A DNA stretch of 64,000 nucleotides from Bradyrhizobium jicamae (GTDB lineage: Bacteria; Pseudomonadota; Alphaproteobacteria; Rhizobiales; Xanthobacteraceae). This document shows positions 33,353 through 41,593 of the stretch, one piece after another (position 1 is the first letter of the stretch; each line of letters starts with the position of its first letter). A model generated the notes under the pieces. It ran no database searches and was not told the DNA's origin. It was given only the letters and a program-made list of their open reading frames with translations. The position numbers were made by a program, and so were the translations under genes. The stretch is from NCBI RefSeq assembly GCF_018130215.1, contig NZ_JAFCKQ010000013.1, forward strand, positions 1 to 64,000, written 5' to 3'.

Positions 33353-34351
33353 TCAGAGCGGACCGAGGATGGCCCATCGCGGATCGCAGAACTCCTTGAC
33401 GGCAGTCGCGACACCGCTGCTGATCATGTTTTGGCGTTCGGGCGAGTCCATCTCGAGCTCCTCGCCCCGGTTGATGATGGACCCCGCTTCCAGCAGCACA
33501 GCGGGCATCCGGGTCTTTCGCAACACGATGAGCTCATCATAGTCGTAGACGCCGGTCTCCTTGTTCAGCAGCGGGTGCTGGTAGCGACCCATGACGGGTT
33601 GGGTATACTGCTCGGCATAATGAAGCCCCTCGGCCTTCAATTCCTTGCCGATCAGTTCGGCGAATGAGAGGCTCGTCTTGAAGTCCGGATTGTCGCGGGA
33701 GACGAAGACGGAGTACCCGCTGAACCGATCGCTGTAATGGCTTTTCTTGCCCTCGAATTCCCAGTCCTCGAGCAGTTTGTCGGGCACGGAATCATGGTGG
33801 ATCGACAGGAAGAGATCGGCGCTCAGATCATTGGCTTTAGCCACTCGTTTGAAAAGGCTCGGTCTGGCCTTGCCCGCAGTCAGAAGCAGTCGGGTTTCGG
33901 CAAAGCCTTCGGCCTTCAGCTTCTCCGCGATCAGCTTCGCAAGGCGCAGGTTGAAGCTGTACTCGGCGACATTGCGGGCGCTGATCGCACCTTCCGATTC
34001 AGCCGTATGCCCTACATCGAGAACCACCCGGTATGTCGAGGGATCGCATGCTGACGAGGCCGGTTTGAGAGCAGAACGAGGCAGGACGGCGGGCCCGAGG
34101 GCGGCAAGCCGCGTGCGGTGAGGCCTTGGTGAGGCGTTGCGCCTCGCCGACCGGGCTGGCCTTGCCGACTTCACGCGCTTTGGCGGTCCGGCGTGCCTGG
34201 ACGAGCTCTTGAAGATATCCGGCAGCCAGCCAGCATCGCTGACTTCGATCGGCAGCAGCGCGAGCGCTGCGATGGCGACGACAATGAAGCGGCAAAGTCG
34301 AGACCCCGCGACGATGCCACCGAGCACACGAATGGACTCGCAGCGCCTCAT
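33353..34351 (-). CDS. N-acetylmuramoyl-L-alanine amidase (Amidase_3)
   Basis: A 332-residue zinc amidase. An N-terminal hydrophobic helix (FIVVAIAALALLPIEV) gives a signal peptide or anchor; a basic linker follows. The amidase domain starts near 118: LDVGH (Zn His), NVAEYSF (Zn Glu), LSIHHDS (Zn His) and LLEAGSIINRGEE (catalytic Glu). It cleaves between MurNAc and L-Ala of peptidoglycan. ATG 34351 follows GGAGGGGCGGAGC. Length fits a single-domain AmiC-like enzyme without an AMIN domain. It converges with the lysozyme-like gene, with 48 bp between stops. Confidence 0.93.
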   Translation of the reverse strand: MRRCESIRVLGGIVAGSRLCRFIVVAIAALALLPIEVSDAGWLPDIFKSSSRHAGPPKRVKSARPARSARRNASPRPHRTRLAALGPAVLPRSALKPASSACDPSTYRVVLDVGHTAESEGAISARNVAEYSFNLRLAKLIAEKLKAEGFAETRLLLTAGKARPSLFKRVAKANDLSADLFLSIHHDSVPDKLLEDWEFEGKKSHYSDRFSGYSVFVSRDNPDFKTSLSFAELIGKELKAEGLHYAEQYTQPVMGRYQHPLLNKETGVYDYDELIVLRKTRMPAVLLEAGSIINRGEELEMDSPERQNMISSGVATAVKEFCDPRWAILGPL

Positions 34352-34490
34352 GCTCCGCCCCTCCGGGCCCCCAGCATAATGGCTCTGATCTCGATACCGG
34401 AAGAGGTCGGTGACGTCTATCCCCGGTCAATCGCGCCCCTGGCCTTGGGCCAGGGGCGTCAGGGGACGGGGCAGTTCCGTTGTGGCCGGA

Positions 34491-36053
34491 CTACACCTGT
34501 TTCGGATCGAGCGTCGTCGACCACAGCGCGACGTCGGCGCGGTCGCGCAGGGTCACGGTCATCTGGCCGCTCCTGCCGTCGATCTTGACGTGGCCGAAGA
34601 ACTGCATGCCGGCCGACGGCGGCAGGTTCTGGTTCGCATCGCCCGGTGCCTTGACGAACTTCACCTCGGGGCCAAACGTGTTGTCGAGCTCGTTCGGGCC
34701 GAACGTGCCGGCGTGCAGCGGGCCGGAGACGAATTCCCAGAACGGATCGAACTCCTGGAACTGGGCGTTGTTCGGGTTGTAGTAGTGCGCGGCCGCGTAG
34801 TGAACGTCGGCGGTCAGCCATACCGTGTTGACGATGCCGGCGGTCTTGATGAAGCGCAGGATGTCGGCGATCTCGAGCTCGCGTCCGCGGGCCGGGCCGT
34901 CGCCCTGGGCAAACGCTTCCGAGCCCTTCTTGTTGGTCGCATCGTCATAGACGATCAGCGACAGCGGCATGTCGGAGGCGATCACCTTCCAGGTCGCGCG
35001 CGAGTTGAGCAGCGCACGCTTCAGCCAGGCGAGCTGATCGGGCCCGATGAAATAGGCGTCGGGACCGTAGGTCTCCTGCAGGTTTGCGCCGTTCGGGCCG
35101 CGATAGCTGCGTTCGTCGAGCATGAACACGTCGAGCAGCGGCCCGTAGCTCAGCGTGCGATAGACGCGGCCCGGCTCGACGATGCTCTCGCGCATCGGAT
35201 ACATCTCGTGGAAGGCGCGGGCCGCGCGTGCGGCCAGCAGCGTGATGTCGCGCTCCTTGTAGGCGGCGGGGAGCTGCTTCGACAGCGACCAGTTGTTGGT
35301 CACCTCGTGATCGTCCCACTGCACGAAGATCGGCACCTCGGCATTGAAGGCGCGCACATTGTCGTCGAGGAAATTGTACTTGTGGGCGGCGCGGTATTCG
35401 TCGAGTGTCTCGGCGACCTTGGCCTTCTCCGGAATGGTGATGTTCTTCCAGATCTTGCCGTCGGGAAGTTTCACCTCTGACGGAATGATGCCGTCGGCAT
35501 AGATGGTGTCGCCGGAGTGCAGCAGGAAATCCGGATGGTGCTTCTTCATCGCGGCGAAGGTGACCATGCCGCCATCATCGGGATTGATGCCCCAGCCCTG
35601 GCCGGCGACATCGCCGCCCCAGACGAACGAGACATCGCGGCGGTCGCTCGGCGCGGTGCGGAAACGGCCGACCACCGGCTCGCCGACGATATCGATATGG
35701 GAGAGGTCGCGGAAGCGGACGCGATAGAAGATGTCCTGGCCGGAGGGCAGGTTCTCCAGCAGCATTTTGGCAGTGAAGTCGCTTTCCGGCATCGCCGTGA
35801 TCGGCGGCAGCGCGCGGGCATCCTTGAAGGATTCTGACGTGGCGACCTCGACCATCATCTGCGAGGGTCGGTCGGCGCGCGCCCAGACCACGCCGCCGTC
35901 GACGCCGACATCGCCGGATTGCACGCCATGGGTGATCACCGGCCGATCGGCGGCGCGGGAGAGATACGGCATCGCAACGAGGCCGACGCCGGTCGCGGCC
36001 GTGGTGGACAGAAAACGTCTGCGGGTGATCTTGCGCGAAAACCGGATTGTCAT
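34491..36053 (-). CDS. phoD: PhoD-type alkaline phosphatase, Tat-exported
   Basis: A 520-residue periplasmic or exported phosphodiesterase/phosphatase. TRRRFLST (10-17) is a twin-arginine signal, cleaved near SRAAD. A PhoD N-terminal domain (THGVQSGDVG ... WARAD) precedes the metallophosphatase: WGGDVAGQGWG, LHSGDTIYADG, WDDHEVTNNW and LTADVHY supply Fe/Ca ligands. It releases phosphate from phosphodiesters, teichoic-acid-like polymers or phospholipids. ATG 36053 has GAGGAGG at about 6 nt. No PHO box was identified with confidence. Confidence 0.93.
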   Translation of the reverse strand: MTIRFSRKITRRRFLSTTAATGVGLVAMPYLSRAADRPVITHGVQSGDVGVDGGVVWARADRPSQMMVEVATSESFKDARALPPITAMPESDFTAKMLLENLPSGQDIFYRVRFRDLSHIDIVGEPVVGRFRTAPSDRRDVSFVWGGDVAGQGWGINPDDGGMVTFAAMKKHHPDFLLHSGDTIYADGIIPSEVKLPDGKIWKNITIPEKAKVAETLDEYRAAHKYNFLDDNVRAFNAEVPIFVQWDDHEVTNNWSLSKQLPAAYKERDITLLAARAARAFHEMYPMRESIVEPGRVYRTLSYGPLLDVFMLDERSYRGPNGANLQETYGPDAYFIGPDQLAWLKRALLNSRATWKVIASDMPLSLIVYDDATNKKGSEAFAQGDGPARGRELEIADILRFIKTAGIVNTVWLTADVHYAAAHYYNPNNAQFQEFDPFWEFVSGPLHAGTFGPNELDNTFGPEVKFVKAPGDANQNLPPSAGMQFFGHVKIDGRSGQMTVTLRDRADVALWSTTLDPKQV

Positions 36054-36203
36054 GGGGGCCTCCTCGGGGTCGCGGCACAGAAAATGCGCCGCAAGCGCGC
36101 AAAGACCTAGAAAAATTCCATGACGGAGAGATTACAGGGGCGGACGAAATTTGCTCATGAAGACACCGTTGGTTTTTTGTCAGGTGAGCACGCCGGTCAG
36201 GCT

Positions 36204-36225
36204 CCCTCCCCCTTGTGGGGGAGGG
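36204..36225. repeat. CCCTCCCCC/GGGGGAGGG hairpin
   Basis: Perfect 9-bp stem with loop TTGT, followed by a second G-rich segment, in the gap between the TAXI protein gene and phoD. Same family as the other G/C-rich hairpin repeats in this window. Confidence 0.55.
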
Positions 36226-36312
36226 TGGGGAGAGGGGTAAGCCCCTGGCTCCACCGCCGGGGTTCTCCTACTGAGATCGCCGCAGGGCGCTGGTTCGAAG
36301 GGATATGAAGCG

Positions 36313-37725
36313 TTACGCCGTCCCCGCCGCCCGGAATTGCGTCGCGGTGCGCTGCAAATTCTGCGGCATGCTGATCAGCAGCGCCTTGCGGTCGGCGACC
36401 GCGTTGTGGAACTGCTCCAGCGCGATGTTGAACGCGGTCAGCGTGCCCTGCTCGATCGCGCCGTGCTCGAAACACACCAGGGTGTCGCGCAGGATGTCGT
36501 CGGCCTCGGCCTGCATCTGGTCGAGCTCGTCGGTGGAGTCGCTATGCCGCGCCGTCCGCAGCATCTCGAGAAGGCGGTCGCGCTGCGAGGTGTTGGTGTT
36601 GCGCTCGTCCTGCTTCAGATAGCCGGCGAACCACGCACCGGCCGAGCCCATCGCCGAGAACGCCATCAGGCTCCACCAGATGTAATCGCTGTAGCGGTCG
36701 AGGAAGGTCTTCTCCTCGCCGTCGACGAAGGCGGCCGCGCCCGGATGCACGGGGATGGTGGCATCCTTGTCGGTGTCGGGCGTCTCGATCTTGGCGGCGA
36801 GCGGGAATTCGTTCTTGAGCGACTGGCGGATCGAGAACAATTGCCGGGTGAATGCAGCGACGGTCGAATCCGACAGGCTCCTTCGGGCAACGATGTGGTG
36901 CGAGAAGCTGATGGTCTTGAGCTCGTCGTCGGGCCGCTCGGCGGAGCCGAGCGAGCCGGCCGGAATTTCAGCAGCCTCATAGGCCGGATGGTTCTGCGCG
37001 ATCGCCTCCGAGGCGTCGATGGCGAGGAAGGTGGGCTCGCCGCCGTCGTGGCTCGACGCCGTGATCGCGTCGATCGTGATCTTGCTGTTGGCGGGACCCG
37101 CGGCGAGATAGGCGTCGGCCTTCTGGTTGCGGATCGCCTCGACGGCCTCGTTCGCCGGGAACTGGACGATATCGACCTTCATCGGATCGACGCCGTATTG
37201 CAGCAGGATCATCTTCAGCAGATTGACGTTGGCTTGGGTGCGGCCGACGACGCCGATCTTGTGGCCGGCAAGCTGGGCGATCTTGGTGATCTTCGCGGCC
37301 TTTCTGCCCCTGCCTTTCGCGGCGGGCGGAACCCACATCACCACGACATTCTTGCGCAAGGTCGCAACCGCCTGCGCGTTCTTCGGCACTTCGAGATCGC
37401 CGCGGATGATGGCGAGATCGGCCTTGCCGTCGGCGAGCGTCTGCGCGCTGGCCGGCGCGCCGTCGGTTGGCACCGGTCGAAGCTTGACCTGGCTGTGCTG
37501 CTGATTGTTGAAAGCCTGCGCCAGCGTCTGCACCAGCTTGAGGTCGTCGCTGTTGGGCGGCCCGACGGCGATGCGCAGGGTCACCGGGCGCATCGCGAAA
37601 TAATAGCCCGCGGCCAGCGTGCCGACGATCGCGAGTGCGCCTGCGATCAGCACGAATGCGATTCGCTGCCGCGCCGTACGGGGCGGTCTGGGGGGAATAT
37701 TGGCGGGGCCGGGGCCGTCGGTCAT
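36313..37725 (-). CDS. TAXI-family solute-binding protein, membrane-anchored
   Basis: A 470-residue protein. A Pro-rich cytoplasmic start and helix 22-44 anchor it; the periplasmic TAXI domain (LRIAVGPPNSDDLKL to about 330) resembles the TRAP-associated extracytoplasmic immunogenic proteins that bind organic acids. A second helix (WWSLMAFSAMGSAGAWFAGYL) leads to a cytosolic tail of about 100 helical residues (NTNTSQRDRLLEMLRTA). No TRAP permease genes lie beside it, so it is an orphan. The tail could signal inward (inference). Confidence 0.82.
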   Translation of the reverse strand: MTDGPGPANIPPRPPRTARQRIAFVLIAGALAIVGTLAAGYYFAMRPVTLRIAVGPPNSDDLKLVQTLAQAFNNQQHSQVKLRPVPTDGAPASAQTLADGKADLAIIRGDLEVPKNAQAVATLRKNVVVMWVPPAAKGRGRKAAKITKIAQLAGHKIGVVGRTQANVNLLKMILLQYGVDPMKVDIVQFPANEAVEAIRNQKADAYLAAGPANSKITIDAITASSHDGGEPTFLAIDASEAIAQNHPAYEAAEIPAGSLGSAERPDDELKTISFSHHIVARRSLSDSTVAAFTRQLFSIRQSLKNEFPLAAKIETPDTDKDATIPVHPGAAAFVDGEEKTFLDRYSDYIWWSLMAFSAMGSAGAWFAGYLKQDERNTNTSQRDRLLEMLRTARHSDSTDELDQMQAEADDILRDTLVCFEHGAIEQGTLTAFNIALEQFHNAVADRKALLISMPQNLQRTATQFRAAGTA

Positions 37726-37935
37726 CGGTCTCGCAAACGATCGATTGGGCTCAATTCCAGAAGTACCAACGCGGTTATTTTGCGTAATTGTAGCAAATTC
37801 CGCAGTCCTCAGATGTTACATCTCCGTCATGGTTACCAGCGGCGATGGGACGCGATTTCGGCCTTAATTTCGGCATGGATCCCATCCCGCAGGCGCTTTG
37901 TTGGGGTAAGATCAGGACCAAACGGGAGGGTTGCC

Positions 37936-38241
37936 ATGGTCGAACGGCTGACAGCGGAAGCAAAAAAGGCGGCGCTCTGGGAACTGGCGGGCTGGTCGGA
38001 GACCGAGGGCCGCGAGGCGATCGCCAAGACCTTCGTGTTCAGGGATTTCAACGAGGCCTTCGGCTTCATGGCGCGCGCAGCCCTGGTCGCCGAGAGGAAT
38101 GACCATCACCCGGAATGGAAGAATGTCTACAAGACGGTCGAGGTCGTGCTGGCGACCCACGAAGTCGGCGGGGTCACCAAGCGGGACATCGATCTCGCCA
38201 AGGCCATGAACGCCATCGCACGGCAGCTCGGGGTCGGCTGA
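37936..38241 (+). CDS. phhB: 4a-hydroxytetrahydrobiopterin dehydratase (pterin-4a-carbinolamine dehydratase)
   Basis: A 101-residue PCD of normal length. It dehydrates 4a-hydroxytetrahydrobiopterin made by aromatic amino-acid hydroxylases. The active-site stretch ERNDHHPEWKNVYKTVEV holds the conserved HH-P-x-W, and THEVGGVTKRDIDLA is the rear motif. ATG 37936 has GGGAGGG upstream; longer in-frame readings are spurious. No phenylalanine hydroxylase gene is adjacent. Confidence 0.93.
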   Translation: MVERLTAEAKKAALWELAGWSETEGREAIAKTFVFRDFNEAFGFMARAALVAERNDHHPEWKNVYKTVEVVLATHEVGGVTKRDIDLAKAMNAIARQLGVG

Positions 38242-38323
38242 GCAGCCTTGCGGCGGTCAGTCGACATCCCCAGATTCTCGCTGACCGCGGCCGGACCGGC
38301 GCGCGGCGCCGAGGGACCTTGCG

Positions 38324-38701
38324 ATGGCAACGACCGAGCACAGCGTGGGATTTGAACCTGCCGATCGGCTGGCGCAGGACCGCGACAGCGTGCGCCGCCG
38401 CTTCTGGATCAAGTTCAAGAAGGTAGTGGCGAAATTGCCGTTCGCCGAGGACCTGCTCGCCGCCTATTACTGCGCGTTCGATCGCGAGACCCCGCGCCAT
38501 GTGCAGGCGGCGCTGCTCGGGGCGATCGCCTACTTCATCCTGCCGTTCGATTTCATTCCCGACATGATGCCGATCCTCGGCTACACCGACGACGCCGCGA
38601 TCCTCGCAACCGCGATCCGCCTGGTGGCAGGCCACATCACGCCGGAGCACCGCGACGCAGCACGCGCCGCGTTGAAGCGCGGCACGTTCGCGGAGGAGTG
38701 A
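38324..38701 (+). CDS. YkvA family protein (DUF1232)
   Basis: A 125-residue protein. The DUF1232 segment (AALLGAIAYFILPFDFIPDMMPILGYTDD) has the characteristic YxxxPxDxIPDxxPxxGYxDD order, probably one or two membrane-associated helices. Function unknown, possibly membrane-linked. It is 82 bp after the pterin dehydratase and followed by a long inverted repeat. Confidence 0.9.
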   Translation: MATTEHSVGFEPADRLAQDRDSVRRRFWIKFKKVVAKLPFAEDLLAAYYCAFDRETPRHVQAALLGAIAYFILPFDFIPDMMPILGYTDDAAILATAIRLVAGHITPEHRDAARAALKRGTFAEE

Positions 38702-38726
38702 GCGTCGCGCAGCCTTCGTGGCTGCG

Positions 38727-38812
38727 TAGCCCGGATGGAGCGAAGCGCAATCCGGTGTCTTTCTCGCCCGTGGGTGGACCGTCCCGGATTTCGCTGCGCT
38801 TCATCCGGGCTA
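38727..38812. repeat. 29-bp inverted repeat (TAGCCCGGATG...CATCCGGGCTA class)
   Basis: Arms at 38727-38755 and 38784-38812, TAGCCCGGATGgAGCG... and ...CATCCGGGCTA, 29 bp with three mismatches and a 28-bp spacer. It lies between convergent genes and looks like a REP-type hairpin element of bradyrhizobia; it may terminate both transcripts. Confidence 0.7.
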
Positions 38813-38819
38813 CGGCTCC

Positions 38820-39800
38820 TCAGCTTCCCGGATGCAGGATCACCTTGCCCATCGCCTTGCGGCCGGCGAGCACCTTCAAGGCTTCGGCGGTCTGTGAGAG
38901 CGGGAAGGTGCGATCGACGTGCGAGGAGATCTTGCCTTCCGCGGTCCATTGCACGAGCTTCTCGAGGTTCTTGCGGTTCTTGTCCGGATTGAGCCGGGCC
39001 CAGGCACCCCAGAACACGCCCCTGATGTCGCAGCCCTTCAGCAGCGCGAGGTTGAGCGGCATCTTCGGGATGTCGCCTGCGGCAAAGCCGATCACCAGGA
39101 AGCGGCCTTCCCATGCGGTCGAGCGCAGCGCGGCCTCGGCGTAGGAACCGCCGACCGGATCGAAGATGATGTCTGCGCCCTTGCCATTGGTCAGCCGGCG
39201 CAGGCCTTCCTTCAGATCTTCCTTGGCGTAGTTCAGCGTCAGCTCGGCACCGTGCTGCCTGGCGAATTCGAGCTTCTCGTCCGACGAGGCGCACGCGATC
39301 ACCTTCAGCCCCATCAGCTTGCCGAGCTCGCAGGCGGCGAGGCCGGTGCCGCCGGCGGCACCGAGCACTGCGAGCGTCTCGCCTGGCTTCGGGCTGGCGC
39401 GATCTTCCAGGGCATGCAGCGCGGTGCCGTAGATGATGATGATGCCGGCGGCGCGATCGTAGTCGAGATTGTCGGGAATCTTCACGATGGAGTTCGCGGG
39501 CAAAGCGATCTTGTCGCGCGCGCCGTTATGGCCGCAGGAGGCGACGACGCGATCGCCGGGCTTCAGATCGGTCACGCCCTCGCCGACGCTCTCGATCATG
39601 CCGGCGACTTCCGCGGCCGGCGAGAACGGGAACGGCGGCTTGATCTGGTACTTGCCCTGGATCATCAGGATATCGAAGAAGTTCAGCGCCGCCGCCTTGA
39701 TCGCGATCACGGCTTCGCCGGGTCCGGCCACCGGATCCGGAACGTCAGCCAGCACGAGATCGTCGGGTTGACAGTATTGCGAGCAGAGGATGGCTTTCAT
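38820..39800 (-). CDS. NADPH:quinone oxidoreductase family (zinc-free MDR)
   Basis: A 326-residue medium-chain reductase. GAAGGTGLAACELGKLMG is the Rossmann NADPH loop, and GADIIFDPVGGSYAEAALRS is typical of zeta-crystallin-like quinone oxidoreductases. The zinc-ligand Cys set of alcohol dehydrogenases is absent. It reduces quinones or enones. ATG 39800 was chosen over GTG 39806. Divergent from the SDR at 39890, 89 bp apart, so both may share a control region. Confidence 0.92.
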   Translation of the reverse strand: MKAILCSQYCQPDDLVLADVPDPVAGPGEAVIAIKAAALNFFDILMIQGKYQIKPPFPFSPAAEVAGMIESVGEGVTDLKPGDRVVASCGHNGARDKIALPANSIVKIPDNLDYDRAAGIIIIYGTALHALEDRASPKPGETLAVLGAAGGTGLAACELGKLMGLKVIACASSDEKLEFARQHGAELTLNYAKEDLKEGLRRLTNGKGADIIFDPVGGSYAEAALRSTAWEGRFLVIGFAAGDIPKMPLNLALLKGCDIRGVFWGAWARLNPDKNRKNLEKLVQWTAEGKISSHVDRTFPLSQTAEALKVLAGRKAMGKVILHPGS

Positions 39801-39889
39801 GGACACACCTGAGTTTCGGACGCAAAAGGACTGAAAGCTTCATGCCGGATTTGCGGCGGAGCGACAATATAAAGCGGAGGGATCAAACT

Positions 39890-40729
39890 ATGTTTGAAAC
39901 AGGCCTGCTGGCACGCAAGCGCATCCTGATCACCGGCGGCGGCTCCGGTCTTGGCGCGGCGATGGGCCGCCGCTTTGCCGAACTCGGCGCCGAATTGATC
40001 ATCTGCGGCCGGCGGCTGGAATTGCTCGAGGAGACCGCAGCCAAGTTCCGCAGCGAGTTCGGCGCCAAAGCATCCACCGCACGCTGCGATATCCGCGATG
40101 GCGCCGCTGTCGAGGCGATGATGGACCTGATCTGGCAGGATGCGCCGATCGACATTCTCGTCAACAATGCTGCCGCAACCTTCATCGCGCAGAGCGAGCA
40201 TCTGTCATTCCGTGCGGCGGACGCGATCCTGGCACCGACGCTGCACGGCACGATGTACTGCACGCTCGCCGCCGGCCGACGCTGGATCGAGGGCAAGCAC
40301 AAGGGCGTCGTGCTCTCGATCCTCTCGACCTCGACCATCACGGGCCGCGCCTTCACCGTGCCGTCGTCGATGGCCAAGACCGCGGTGCTGGCGATGACCA
40401 GGAGCCTCGCCGTCGAATGGGGGCCGAAGGGCATCCGTACGGTCGCGATCGCACCCGGCGCGTTCCCGACACCGGGCGCGACCGGGCAGCTGCGTCCCGA
40501 GGGCCGCAGCGAGAGCTGGGCGCATCGCAATCCGCTCGGCCGCCCCGGCGAGCATTCCGAACTCGCCAACCTTGCAAGCTTCCTGATCTCGGACCAGGCC
40601 GGCTACATCAATGGCGAGATGGTGGTGCAGGACGGCGGCATGCACCTGCGCAGTTCCGGCGCCGAGGACCTGCTGCAATGGACCGACGAACAGTGGGAGA
40701 ATCAGCGCGCGGCGCGCGCCAAGACGTGA
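39890..40729 (+). CDS. SDR, 2,4-dienoyl-CoA reductase-like
   Basis: A 279-residue SDR. GGGSGLG is the cofactor loop and NNAA the structural motif. The usual catalytic Tyr of YxxxK is missing: the position reads SSMAK, followed by TRSLAVEWGPKGIR, a pattern typical of 2,4-dienoyl-CoA reductases, which use a different active-site arrangement. An auxiliary beta-oxidation enzyme acting on polyunsaturated acyl-CoAs is likely. ATG 39890 has GGAGGG upstream. Divergent from a quinone-reductase gene. Confidence 0.85.
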   Translation: MFETGLLARKRILITGGGSGLGAAMGRRFAELGAELIICGRRLELLEETAAKFRSEFGAKASTARCDIRDGAAVEAMMDLIWQDAPIDILVNNAAATFIAQSEHLSFRAADAILAPTLHGTMYCTLAAGRRWIEGKHKGVVLSILSTSTITGRAFTVPSSMAKTAVLAMTRSLAVEWGPKGIRTVAIAPGAFPTPGATGQLRPEGRSESWAHRNPLGRPGEHSELANLASFLISDQAGYINGEMVVQDGGMHLRSSGAEDLLQWTDEQWENQRAARAKT

Positions 40730-40875
40730 TGAAGGGTGATGCGAGGTTCCGCCGTCGCCAGCGTCGTCGTCGAACCGTAACTGCCTTCCCAAACAAGCGT
40801 TTCCCGGTTATCCACCCGCACCGGCAGTGGGGGAATCGCCGGGCCATCTTCCAGTCACAATGATGGGGGAACCAA

Positions 40876-41466
40876 TTGTCCGTGCGGGAAAAACTGACAT
40901 CGCTGGTGGCAAGCGGACTGCTTTGCGGGGTCATTTCGCTCGCGTCGGCGCAGGCTGCGCCGAAGAAGGAGCCGACCAAACCTGCTCCGGCGGCCGCGAC
41001 CGCCGCGGCCGGCGGTGCGGAGCCGACGCTGATCGGCCAGTTCGGCACCTGGGGCGCCTATACGGCGGCGCCCAACGGCAAGAAGGTCTGCTTCGCGCTG
41101 GCCAAGCCGTCGTCGTCGAAGACCAACCCGCCGAACCGGCCGCGCGATCCGGCCTATGCCTTCGTCTCGACCCGTCCGGCGGAAAAGGTCGTCAACGAAG
41201 TCTCGATCATGATCGGCTATGCGCTGAAACCGGGCTCCGAATCGACCCTCCAGGTCGGTGGCGCGTCGTATGCGATGTATACCCAGGGCGACGGTCTCTG
41301 GATCAAGAACGCGGCCGAGGAGGAACGGATGGTGGAAGCCATGCGCAAATCGGCCGATGTGACGGTCAAGGCCGTCTCGGCCAAGGGCACCGAGACGACG
41401 GATACGTTCTCGCTCAAGGGCCTGTCGCAGGCGCTCGACCGGCTGTCGCAGGACTGCCGGCATTAG
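40876..41466 (+). CDS. Invasion-associated locus B (IalB)-like secreted protein
   Basis: A 196-residue protein with a signal peptide (LVASGLLCGVISLASAQA) and an Ala/Pro linker before an IalB-like domain (QFGTWGAYTA, KKVCFALAKP, RDPAYAFVSTRP; SQDCRH at the C-terminus completes a Cys pair). Start is TTG 40876, supported by GGGGGA 5 nt upstream; a GTG at 40882 is the alternative. Family members are periplasmic or surface proteins in alphaproteobacteria, first named for Bartonella invasion; general role unclear. Confidence 0.85.
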   Translation: MSVREKLTSLVASGLLCGVISLASAQAAPKKEPTKPAPAAATAAAGGAEPTLIGQFGTWGAYTAAPNGKKVCFALAKPSSSKTNPPNRPRDPAYAFVSTRPAEKVVNEVSIMIGYALKPGSESTLQVGGASYAMYTQGDGLWIKNAAEEERMVEAMRKSADVTVKAVSAKGTETTDTFSLKGLSQALDRLSQDCRH

Positions 41467-41470
41467 CTTC

Positions 41471-41525
41471 TTGTTTTGACGCGTTTTCTTTACGCGAACC
41501 GGTATCCACTTCGCTTGAAGACGCT
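41471..41525 (+). repeat. Dispersed intergenic repeat, copy C
   Basis: A 55-bp unit TTGTTTTGACGCGTTTTC...GCGAACCGGTATCCACTT...AAGACGCT, the most regular of three copies. Copies B (18772-18824) and A (15281-15365, inverted) share its core. It sits between the IalB-like gene and rlmN. Confidence 0.65.
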
Positions 41526-41593
41526 CGAGGCGCGCTCAATTCCGCGCATTTGATGGCTTTCCAGCCCGGTCTGGAAGGCCTATTTGAGGTTTC

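Noticed and set aside
33322..33356. CTGATCGC ... GCGATCAG inverted repeat between convergent genes
   Set aside because: 8-bp arms with a 19-bp spacer and no T-run; too weak to call a terminator.
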